NCBI RefSeq assembly: GCF_000002865.3
Contig: NW_001865064.1
Coordinates: forward strand, 30,540 to 54,606
DNA: 24,067 bases
Source of the DNA: Monosiga brevicollis MX1
Taxonomy: Eukaryota; Opisthokonta; Choanoflagellata; Craspedida; Salpingoecidae
Direction: 5' to 3'
Both the position numbers and the translations under genes were made by a program. The notes under the pieces were generated by a model. It was not told where the DNA came from. It worked only from the letters and a program-made list of their open reading frames with translations, and did not search any database. Positions 17,701-21,682 of the stretch are shown here, piece after piece. Position 1 is the first letter of the stretch. Each line of letters begins with the position of its first letter.

Positions 17701-19472
17701 GCTGCCATGATTTGATTCCAAAATGATCGTTGATACGCCAGGTTAGCCAAGAGAAGACCCAGGGCATCATGCTCCGGCGGCCCTTGCATAGCCGCCTCCA
17801 CGCGCAACGCGCTAGCGTAAAGCTGAAGGCTCAGCGCCTGCAGGTCAGGCAGAGCCAAACCTAAGAGCCCCTGCAAAAGCTGAGCATCTGGCTCCAGCTG
17901 AGCAGATTGTCTCTGGGCACCCTGCTGCAAAACTTTTGCGTGCAGTACAAGCATTGAAGGTGGGGCATCGATCGTGAAGCACTTGTCATGAATGGTATGG
18001 TGCAGCAGTACTGGCAGTGAAAACATTTGAACCAGGCGTTCCACCAGCTGATCACCAACGTCTGTTTCGGTAATAGGGCCAGGCTCGGCAGCATAGCGTT
18101 GCAGAATGACCGCGTATTCTGGTGGAGACTGATTGCGGAAACCGCTGGAGAGCAAGAGGTCCAAGTGCCTTGCAGATGACACAGCGCCCAGCTCGCTTGG
18201 TCGCACGTGACGCAAAACTGCGAGATGGCACCTCCACGTGTCCCAAGAGTCAGCTGTCACGGTAGAATCAAGCTGAAACGCGGAATTGCAGCGCAAGGTA
18301 TGCTCAAGAAGTGACTGGGTGTCCTGAGGATGCTCACGCCACCACACCACTTGCTGTTGTGCAAACTGATCCGAAAGAAATTGCTGAACAAGGGAGGACA
18401 AGCCAGGCTCTATCGGTCGGCTGAGCAAAGCACGGATGTTGGGCGGGGTCAGCTTTGTGAGCCCAGTTTGAAACGCGGCAAGGAGTCGGTCGCGCGACTT
18501 TGTGCCAGCAGCATGCCACGCCATTTGTTCCTCAAGTGTTTCATACAATAGAATCAAAGTGGTACTGCTGACAGAAGGACAACGCAAAATTTCAGACACG
18601 AGCGTGGCGGCGTGGTCTTGTAGCAGCACTTGGTCGTCTCGACAGGCTGTAATGAGCACTCGGGCGTCTTCATCGGTGACAATCGGGACTGAAGCTGGCG
18701 GTTTGCGCCCAACTGAGTTCACCTCAGGAACGCCCAGGCTTGCACGCAAGAGAAACTGGAAGACAGGATCCACCCGCCTGAGCGACCCTTTAACCAGCTC
18801 GCTGAGCACCTTTTCCATGCGATCCGCCACTGCTGGCTCTAGTTGAGAAGCGATTCGCTGCACGAACGGTGGCGCCTCGCGATAGGCGCGCTGCAGAAAG
18901 TATTTGTCTACACCATCCAAATAGATCTTGCCTGCAGCCAAAAACGCATGGAAGAGAGGCAGAAGTGCCACACGCTGAGGGAGATTGTCTTCAGCTTGTC
19001 GAACAAGTGCAAGCATGCATTCGCAACGTTCACGGGTATTGTAGAAGGCATAGGCAAAGGCGTCGACAAACTCGGCTTGCTCCCTCAAAGCAGTTGTGGG
19101 GGCTGGTTTGGCGTCGATGTGCCACTCTTCAAGGGACCGCTGTTGAAGCTTCAAGAAGGCAATCTTGTTCTGGAATGAGACAGACGAATGGCTTGACACA
19201 AACACAGAGACGTGTCGATCGCTCAGCGGTCGAACGGCTTGCCGAGTTACCACCCGATCCGTGGTCAAGTTCTCGAGCAGTTCTGCATGGCTTGGCTCGG
19301 AATCCGCACTTTTTTTGCTTGAGAAGAAGCGCTTAAACGAGGAAAATATCTGGCCTGCGGTGCTCTTGGGCTTGCAAAGGTGAATCTCAAGATTTAGCTT
19401 TTGCCAACTCGTGAGGAAGCTAGATGCCAGTTCCATCGTCACACAAGCACACAGTACGCCTGACACAGCCGT
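5793..19472 (-). CDS. Giant RNF213/mysterin-type E3 ubiquitin ligase, exon 3 (AAA+ core, RING, RZ finger)
   Basis: An open frame of 4,559 codons ends at TAG 5793. RNF213 proteins are giant E3 ligases built on a dynein-like AAA+ ring. In order (T1 at 19472): helical N-terminal region; acidic stretch 776-825; degenerate P-loop QAPRQGKS (K1528); first full AAA+ module, Walker A GQAGIGKT (K1906), Walker B FYDE (D1959, E1960), sensor N1995; second module, GAPGNSKT (K2260), MDEIGLAE (D2329, E2330), SNW sensor (N2366); FLNRFEK motif at about 2650; C3HC4 RING 3416-3454; RZ-type finger 3866-3889. The family-typical signatures are DEIGLAE, SNWGLDTAKMNR and GNCGQ...CPNC. Human RNF213 is 5,207 aa. If translated alone, it would start at ATG 19436 (A at -3, G at +4); upstream exons make the longer model likelier. 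The absence of introns over 13.7 kb contrasts with its intron-rich neighbours. Confidence 0.9.
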   Translation of the reverse strand, partial: TAVSGVLCACVTMELASSFLTSWQKLNLEIHLCKPKSTAGQIFSSFKRFFSSKKSADSEPSHAELLENLTTDRVVTRQAVRPLSDRHVSVFVSSHSSVSFQNKIAFLKLQQRSLEEWHIDAKPAPTTALREQAEFVDAFAYAFYNTRERCECMLALVRQAEDNLPQRVALLPLFHAFLAAGKIYLDGVDKYFLQRAYREAPPFVQRIASQLEPAVADRMEKVLSELVKGSLRRVDPVFQFLLRASLGVPEVNSVGRKPPASVPIVTDEDARVLITACRDDQVLLQDHAATLVSEILRCPSVSSTTLILLYETLEEQMAWHAAGTKSRDRLLAAFQTGLTKLTPPNIRALLSRPIEPGLSSLVQQFLSDQFAQQQVVWWREHPQDTQSLLEHTLRCNSAFQLDSTVTADSWDTWRCHLAVLRHVRPSELGAVSSARHLDLLLSSGFRNQSPPEYAVILQRYAAEPGPITETDVGDQLVERLVQMFSLPVLLHHTIHDKCFTIDAPPSMLVLHAKVLQQGAQRQSAQLEPDAQLLQGLLGLALPDLQALSLQLYASALRVEAAMQGPPEHDALGLLLANLAYQRSFWNQIMAALHASDAEAPKNHLAAAIRSEPRVAAVVHAWNDTVRAVHNGSATLAFARQLCESCSDQQLQQLYRWADTDCAVLDPTLDLRQAVTAYQEKMEVVRSALDYLLQSARIAEAEATARHVEALQVQLSQFEADAESLPRADWLLPEDLRAFLAYRAAPLDSQVLQHVVCRELRARSLNVSNGLLINNSDEDEDAFVLEDHGDTDDEDAFSLGDGDGDGDEDGALINDGQDEDAIEGAEAAGALSNVGALIHSVVLERERAQRSLADPLDVSYAGLLEPVQQTLDEDLRAILQPEANLVTIAWVFQCLARAPIEQRRKETEMWFSRLDLGRYRGQPVELVQLLWRAVEIQDRSRLLSRLAELLQPFGIRASGQLLDISANVLELLSNLDTELQVLSDCFALLDAQTNRLSVNIWAVVRELAHGGELFDLLRISLDEDVRGLIMGAESVSADQYAASEAAVNDFVTLHHIIAPTLRSQGTNVQGWLAHLVQQFDQLNDRQQQQAGVPGGRDLAVLVHSCCTSARSLRNLWENVTDRSGSAKLRIQHLMQNQPKLSVRWNSTTHSHAITVETVSDNAPAGDAQQLNWDRLQDLRARSQLYGSAEADLARAMTEFRAACAEADRLKAIAKEYATCGYMGAYLDEAFTTDFQQEPLKALSTELECELEGWTAIIDQRCTESPELARFPGPQLVYVYDCFQSVRETNSLDNLWPLVAYLSYDVLPNEDDVLRIAQNWAQSSPNKNTQRSGLLLDNLCEALRALLQLTEATLGPNPEPQRYQPPGALELPTHDGTRPQVLACQNDLSCLCALHLPFALAGARPSSAHVLICDSSTTALQIHRFLQLGWGTAAAGDSTPFVVYRPDYLHDEVQTALVKLQTQRRGYFYIIALRGPGGQAVDHVSMSIPAVQHQLPDGSRENLAALVRACFPARCVSSTVVMSQAPRQGKSRWIEQQVPEEQSFALLSIQDDPDLLAVQAALEQIVTRHPCHPDQPPLVVHVDIGPLVAERAVAVQKLLLHLLLLQATPSWCKLVSLRPGTRFYIELANTVGNHLEQCMPLLRALQWELIESTVNDLRVPSDPNTPVQIVCRYLYQLDANNVEAPLTDEHTSEALEEEVCRQLLQRHFLEHQPAAGYAELDVFISILHQQLVRFDKSIFLKPDVLRDMSVPRGFRTRLLRHLLETVRTFAARSTLAARERQQHHEGNLVDAMLASFSEFVRWDDATHILVLMQVDGCISILYKDPSDLDAEIRQLLQSQLEPPKSLASSSPEQMIERLRALTSHNDAHRPPVGNYSLTADNMLKMAMIVLRADALQPIILMGQAGIGKTSLLQELCRIAGHIFRQLPHHAGTTRQDIVAFTHQVIETARGVPDQQVWAFYDEVNTCEYLGLLTDILVRRKLYTDPLPENLIVMGACNPYERRAPPVRRAGLAVENKRQGRVVQTFDERSQLRYRVHPLPEAMLTYVWDFGALAEADEANYIERMLMQHVQLRAPGQLASLAHGLSRLHTFLRQDGRSEEFVVSLRDVRRFLVFYKFFQDYIARRDSLDPPSSHADSYWYHFSRNVSASNRLHALHGQREALSVVLSIQLAYIVRMPVTEERQMARETFLRCVQGSLLPSNFDIKSWRQVVNAEERNLYGRMDTSAYPNLAMNRALLQNVFSLTVCVLTRTPIILIGAPGNSKTVATTIVNCSLRNLDSRDPLLQTYAGVQLFPYQGSEDSTSEGIEKVFRQARDYAAKPRYQQTFPVVLMDEIGLAEHSRFNPLKILHKLLEPSAEQLEPLAVIGVSNWGLDTAKMNRAVVLQRPPPTLKELENTAQTILATFLEEQDCKEIQDLVTKVVHAYNELVLQPSNDSFYGLRDFYALCKAIGKGAKLLREARQPLQKGLGRIVISAAARNFGGRSTDLTSVCELFWTHIAPRTRGSRALLVPTALELLENNLKDYQARHMLLGTDGYAAMVALDQLLPPVEQVPRLELVGSAFPDDRLQQEYVYGKLNQIIHFMEAGGVLILRHLEFLYGALYDCLNQAYVTIQGKRNCRIAFGQHSNPLCPVHAEFKCVVIMDQNKVQTYDPPFLNRFEKQLIDFPGLLATGQHRQWWDHIQADMKMLARAAGLSESDAFVAVNNTLLAHAVLPALSMPGDHGQGCAQVPYGLVQHCVARALSGILSVEAYLGLNASPEASTMPLARLILQEVLQRPVESLQSWLPHAGPISVLLTYDSPFAQLPLTARHVVHDIRTFQSERELQTRLDDFVRGDSELCCLRLHVAQLSTLDIIVQLAQQRRQQLNTAEKQLVLIVFVPRSNSASAASCHLPANVPMQFVDALDMPKLNRVTLRQIRFEELVHTFVPDVQSWLQQPAGMWHCLARTANGPVATIQELTTRLLLALRERDDVRQLWLFVTKIGATYLASMGPEDWVQLVARDVDCRQEGLPFCKTVEEACVRALQAASARIVHEMLAQGTLQALIEPADCYEQIDPSGRYDIRMRHRALNLAVERDARVACERMQGIPRPLGLHELPPVRLLPGLSSMQAWLPGVAMACSALSHEVDNLSDSAMDTSSDEGSAAGPASQALAYLDDLISFEENPDIMVALLLDAARLLGWAQKDVELRICAIFARSLPQQFQYSPSVALRRWMQMERDVRSLLVLVQALRSVIGEVEAHQFLMTGIYGDDIVPQVTTTLRHAWRERILGARDRRTIEELSEALRVVPFNLSPSTPIGEMPWQLLLEESRDVARLRLMYAMLGHMLEGGLPVKDIQTTVRIADDSAMAPGDDLFAHLRVLFDQCLRDGRVRELRAVAEAMAVFSDFVLQASLFTPSADESVLEIVVRHVAECLDALPEQVSCDICMDSVPDMRLPCGHQMCEECVDEWFNQSGHNNCPFCRRTTTHDQLHRVETQAEATHEHLVNAQDPVWPAIARILQRVVDFCHANGDDLATQCVGIIESPGTLHSSLLCNATRGLRDRSLGHPAAILLIEAVQTHLNGLDGLYAFAERALHVVSTDRHIPTVNARNMICVAVLRALIHQAVDATLLANWDLDRLSDSARWIWDCFANAPQVAQVLIFKHLRLKAEFGLLREHADRWRETLPWIAQLPWPEQQGAQDDQCNVFGPLSSDVARAAWAEQQFAASGAVGTANRSNATANQPTSGADAPPSLRESAMQAEVARELTTRQNDVTAGAFRSLLDAPPAQLGPMPRQFAAAANVDWTTRLQRAWTTTMPPNTQTDVPGSGHAGRYLHRLLLHFSIVFPETMAQDNYLAAMIYGAEVCNRSFLPGQADDDVSAILGSVAAVTRVYNCPCGFVYAVGNCGQLNQVSTCPNCRSQIGGQSNNTPRQTTNTTPGYHPPVLQAANQTPAPIRSVQPATLIILDILCSVSLLLATEVNAAVVAEIIELRTDAGGLLCTRFSVRMRQLTTLWGLTLEETSHVLHRLVQDLPRDLQGHGIPTTTAARDALETHLQTSWTQQLADPRTAHQAWVDVCTAADASRQEVSHFALWLQERHEPDSELEEAFRLAPAVTWPALEGRLRSDARVASALPLLPAVVQVQPMLFNAAQLWPLWSACVQMMHAADSQLLQTDQVQAMRLTDVINRGLVENSAIEGFITAWNTLRSSAPHDLLGADEDSPHGRFECRELMPLPALSLSSPATRLLPTEDADGDQLRALLAALIAQHNNCLQQLLSAAGQRHHVLLAQEPRRAFAPQVPLSDCDASCLISLDNAATLDGIWLPYAMRAPGFGNGLTLIADWRALDAIFYHKFVRNKFLIEFEAAPLFKYNQPGVAFLRALGVFAVSHNQVPLAEDAEQPLMMSELRQALTPAQHLLEYLVSHSGDLTGLSADATLARALERLGDQGAMQTARASCIMPRLLRDVEGLVNVLCRLELEVRPGRLRLRNFPDALEPDLARRVQTARSRHTSELWLRLPDALRRVIVYVWPMYDLGEQAFQAELGLFLDEEAMFFPRLQGVDPSDILPAELQLKHAYALLRWLQSRDVRSC
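7806..7877 (-). other. RZ-type zinc finger with substituted ligand
   Basis: Encodes C3866-P-C3868-G-F3870, then VGNCG (C3877) and C3886-P-N-C3889, followed by QIGG a few residues on. In RNF213-type RZ fingers the pattern is C-x3-H-x15-C-x2-C, with a GECG-like turn. Spacing here matches exactly, but the histidine position is F3870 and an extra cysteine sits two residues earlier (C3868). The loop cysteine C3877 aligns with human C4516, which I recall as the proposed ubiquitin-accepting residue. F3870 aligns with human H4509, which I recall as needed for lipid A ubiquitylation. Confidence 0.75.
9111..9227 (-). other. C3HC4 RING finger of the giant E3
   Basis: C3416-x2-C3419-x10-C3430-x-H3432-x2-C3435-x2-C3438-x12-C3451-x2-C3454, read as CDIC...LPCGHQMCEECVDEW...CPFC. 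All eight zinc ligands are present, with the usual hydrophobic residue after C1 and a Trp in the E2-binding region. RING position relative to the AAA+ core and the RZ finger matches the order in RNF213. Confidence 0.93.
11490..12720 (-). other. Second catalytic AAA+ module and following FLNRFEK segment
   Basis: Walker A is GAPGNSKT (K2260), with Ser in place of the usual Gly before Lys, a substitution also typical of RNF213. Walker B is LMDEIGLAE (D2329/E2330). The sensor block SNWGLDTAKMNRAVV (N2366, R2376) is nearly a family signature. Further on, PPFLNRFEKQ (N2652, R2653) corresponds to the IPLINRLEK-type motif seen later in the RNF213 core. All key residues are intact, so ATP binding and hydrolysis are expected. 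Confidence 0.88.
13400..13830 (-). other. First catalytic AAA+ module
   Basis: Walker A IILMGQAGIGKTSLLQEL (G1900 to T1907), Walker B VWAFYDEVNT (D1959, E1960) and sensor-1 MGACNPYERR (N1995). In RNF213 two of six AAA units keep working ATP sites; this and the next module are the only two in the protein with full Walker A and B motifs, so they correspond to those units. Confidence 0.88.
14850..14920 (-). other. Degenerate P-loop, probable third AAA-like unit
   Basis: VVMSQAPRQGKSRWIEQQ keeps the GK[ST] end of a Walker A (K1528), but the first glycine is Gln/Ala and no clear Walker B follows. It lies about 380 residues before the first full AAA+ module, as expected for an inactive AAA unit of an RNF213 ring. 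Whether it binds nucleotide is unknown. Confidence 0.5.
16998..17150 (-). other. Acidic low-complexity linker in the giant E3
   Basis: About 50 residues rich in Asp/Glu/Gly (SDEDEDAF, DTDDEDAF, GDGDGDGDEDG, DGQDEDA). The repeated DEDAF/DEDA words point to slippage of GAT/GAC codons. It separates the N-terminal helical region from the rest and is probably disordered. Confidence 0.8.
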
Positions 19473-19584
19473 CTGATGGGCAGATACAACGGGAGTGAGA
19501 AGTTAGATAAAGGATAAATGAACAGGACCGTAACGCGCAAGCACACGACAGAGTTGATGTGGCTGCTTCAACCAGATAACACAC
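19473..19584 (-). other. Predicted intron 2 of the giant gene (112 nt, phase 0)
   Basis: Donor GTGTGT immediately after CAACCG; branch-point-like TATCTAAC with the branch A near 19503; pyrimidine-rich tract; acceptor CATCAG at 19473. It contains the in-frame TAA that stops backward extension of exon 3, so exon 3 cannot be extended without splicing. Not confirmed by transcripts. Confidence 0.6.
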
Positions 19585-19698
19585 CGGTTGAAACAAAATG
19601 CCATGCTCAACGTCTTTTGCTCCAAGGTCCCTGGCATCACCAGTCAAAACAAAACACCGATCGGCGTCCAGCTGTTGCTCAACTGCCAGATACACGGC
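19585..19698 (-). CDS. Exon 2 of the giant gene: CBM20-like segment
   Basis: 38 codons in phase 0, AVYLAVEQQLDADRCFVLTG followed by DARDLGAKDVEHGILFQP. The pattern hydrophobic-V-T-G-D-x3-LG, then a hydrophobic strand, resembles the first strands of CBM20 starch/glycogen-binding domains (as in STBD1); a W...L strand-like piece follows in exon 3 (SWQKLNLEIHL). The Trp that usually follows LG is missing. As I recall, vertebrate RNF213 has an N-terminal CBM20, which would place this exon in the same gene. No ATG of its own and flanked by good splice sites, so it is unlikely to stand alone. Confidence 0.55.
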
Positions 19699-19798
19699 CT
19701 GCAGGTAGAGAACAAGGTTAGATAATCAACGCAATAAGCAACTCAAAAAAAAAAAAAAAAAAAAAAAGAATGAAGAAGAAAAATTTGAACAGACCTAC
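19699..19798 (-). other. Predicted intron 1 of the giant gene (100 nt, phase 0)
   Basis: Donor GTAGGT directly after GAGATG; a 23-nt T run (19745-19767); branch-point-like TATCTAAC (A near 19718), 19 nt before the acceptor; acceptor ACCTGCAG at 19699. Reading through it gives a run of Phe and Leu and then a stop, which is typical of intron read-through and argues that the PDZ exon does not end there. Confidence 0.65.
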
Positions 19799-20803
19799 CA
19801 TCTCGCAATGCTCAAGGGAAGTCGAAGTCATCGCTGTGGGGAAAGAATTTGTGGCCCGCTGGGCGGCGCGATCTGGGGTTGGACCACCTCGACGCACACG
19901 GAGATGAACGTCACCTTGTTTCGATGATTTTTTGTGATCTTCGATGAGCTTTTTGACATTGTCAAGATTGACAACAGAGCCATTGATAGAAAGAATTTCG
20001 TCTCCGTCCTTCAGCTCGAAGCCTTGCCCTTTGTATTGAATCACTTGGGTTTGTACTTCACTGACAAACGTCGGGCGGTCGCTGTCACGATGAAAGACCT
20101 TGTGGCCGTTGCGAGTATGCAAGGAAGCCAGAAAAATATCAAGTTCTTTGGGCTGTGGAGACTGTGTCGTAGACGCTTCAAAGGATGGGGGTGCAGCAGC
20201 AGTCGCGCCAGGTTGCTGGGTTTGTCCCGAATCCGCGGGGTTGTTGGAGTGAGTGGCTGGCCGATGGGAAACGTGGGCATCAACGTCTACAACTGTGCGT
20301 TGCTGCGGCGAGGCGACGTTGCTCAGATCGGCAGTGTTGCTACTGTCACTACCATCGCCATGTCTGATCTCGTCGGGCCGTCTCGGTTCGTTCGTGTCGG
20401 AGGACGTGGCAGTGGTGGATACCAGCGGGTCCGAGGCCGCAATTGGCGCGGGTGTGGAGGCGGCTGTAACCTGCACGCTTGGCGCGGAGGCGGCCGTGGC
20501 TTCGACCTGCACGCTTGGCGCGGAGGCGGCCGGTAGAGACGGCGTCGGCTCCTCGGCAGTTGCAGCGGTACATGGTCTTTGCGTGGATCCATGACTTTTG
20601 TTGTCGCCCTCGTTGTCGCTGTCGTTCGCATCTGATTCGCAGCTGCTGCTGACGCTGGCCGTTTCCCAAACGGATTGACTGAGATCAGCGTCATTCGGGG
20701 ACGTTTGGCCCGATTCAACATTTGCTGCAGGGGCCGTTCTCAGCCTTGGATCGCCTTGGGCACCACCCCCAGCGGCGCTGCCCTTGGGCGGCTCCTGGTC
20801 CAT
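19799..20803 (-). CDS. Exon 1 of the giant gene: disordered N-terminus plus PDZ domain
   Basis: 335 codons from ATG 20803 (G at -3, G at +4; an in-frame TGA lies 36 nt upstream). Residues 1-215 are Ser/Thr/Pro/Ala/Asp-rich and probably disordered, with a repeated ASAPSVQV (93-112). Residues about 218-306 form a PDZ domain: FVSEV, then FELKDGDEILSINGSVV, a KKLIEDHKK helix and a final DVHLRVRR strand. The usual GLGF carboxylate-binding loop is not recognisable, so ligand binding may be atypical. The frame runs into a T-rich stretch after a GTAGGT donor, so I read it as the first exon of the RNF213-type gene. The alternative is a separate PDZ protein ending at 19718. PDZ domains usually dock proteins onto C-terminal tails or internal motifs. 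Confidence 0.7.
20469..20531. repeat. Direct repeat of 27 nt inside the PDZ exon
   Basis: ACCTGCACGCTTGGCGCGGA followed by GGCGGCC occurs at 20469-20495 and 20505-20531. It encodes the doubled ASAPSVQV in the disordered region, a recent in-frame duplication. Confidence 0.9.
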
Positions 20804-21045
20804 GACGCGGGCAGTACCTGCTTGCAACGCGTCACCTCAGTCCGCCGTCGCCTTTACCACAAGCCAAATGATTGCCAAACCAGACCAAAATGTCAATGAT
20901 CAGTGTGCACCATTCCCTGGTCTGTCCCCTAGATCAGCCGATCAAGGGCTGGGTCGTTCTATGTGCGCGTGTGCGCCGTGTGTGAGTGTGTGATCGAATG
21001 CCACTGCTCTCGTCGATGATCCGAATGCCACGCACGACGATCAAT

Positions 21046-21075
21046 AAAAAAAAAAAATGAGAGAGAGAGAGAGAG
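21046..21075. repeat. A12 run plus GA microsatellite (about 8 units)
   Basis: A run of As at 21046-21057, TGA, then GA repeated to 21075. Purine-rich on the plus strand, in the shared promoter region; GA tracts can act as GAGA-type or nucleosome-excluding elements, but nothing here shows that they do. Confidence 0.9.
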
Positions 21076-21624
21076 TTGAAGTGTGCGTGGTTGTGAGAGA
21101 CAGAGACACGACGTCAGGAGGCAAACAATTCAGAGACATGAGGGTAAGACTCACATAAAAGGTGTAAAGTTAATGGAAAGGGCGTAAGCGATCAGAGAGT
21201 TGGCAGTGAACGAGTCTGTGGTAAGAGGGTTGGTGGGTAAGGGCCAGACACACAAAAGCATTTCGGACTGGGAGAGGGACCGTACACACTGTGAGCACCA
21301 CCAGAGATGAGACGATCTTGCTTTCAACGAGCAATGTTAAACCAAAGGTAAAGCTAGAGAACTTACCTCACGCTGAGTTCTCTCAGAGATAAGGACGCTT
21401 CTCATAAGAACAGCGTCAGCACATGTAAATGTTATCACCAAAAAGAGAAACACAAACTACATGAAGAGTAGCATTATCTAACACTACATCCACCTGTACA
21501 ACAACAATAAGTACCCTATTTTCTTCATTATCTGTAATCTACACAAACTCTACGGTTTGCCACAAAAGCTCTATGATTTTGTTAGTACACATCATCTACC
21601 AATCCATAGCATCTTCATAACCTC

Positions 21625-21630
21625 TATAAA
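21625..21630 (+). promoter_or_regulatory. TATA-box-like element upstream of the Kelch gene
   Basis: TATAAA, 49 bp before the ATG at 21679, in an AT-rich context where chance matches are common. If functional, the 5' leader would be only about 20 nt and would exclude or barely include the small upstream ORFs at 21660-21682. Confidence 0.3.
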
Positions 21631-21659
21631 CAGGAACAGTAAATTTACAAGCAGTTTAA

Positions 21660-21682
21660 ATGTCAGACATTTGATGCCATGA
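21660..21682 (+). promoter_or_regulatory. Chain of two minimal upstream ORFs overlapping the Kelch start
   Basis: ATG at 21660 encodes MSDI-stop (TGA 21672-21674). Its last A starts the next ATG (21674), encoding MP-stop (TGA 21680-21682), which overlaps the Kelch ATG at 21679 as ATGA. If these ATGs are in the mRNA, Kelch translation would depend on leaky scanning or reinitiation. Transcript start is unknown. Confidence 0.45.

Larger units (their letters stand above)
20804..21678. promoter_or_regulatory. Divergent promoter region between the giant E3 gene and the Kelch gene
   Basis: 875 bp between two oppositely oriented starts, so it must hold both promoters. It contains an A12 run followed by a GA microsatellite (21046-21075) and becomes clearly AT-richer from about 21400. 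A minus-strand GTGAG/GTAAGT donor consensus (GTAAGT at 21361-21366) may mark a 5' exon of the giant gene. A TATAAA lies at 21625-21630, about 49 bp before the Kelch ATG. Confidence 0.55.

Noticed and set aside
19464-19466. Start of the giant ORF at 19466
   Set aside because: That codon is GTG, an unlikely start in a eukaryotic nuclear gene. Either ATG 19436 or upstream exons are used.
19934-20536. 200-codon plus-strand open frame opposite the PDZ exon
   Set aside because: Gly/Arg-rich antisense of Ala/Ser/Thr-rich codons; ends in the direct repeat. The PDZ frame explains this DNA.
20825-20827. Start of the PDZ frame at 20827
   Set aside because: That codon is TTG. The first ATG in frame is at 20803, in good context.
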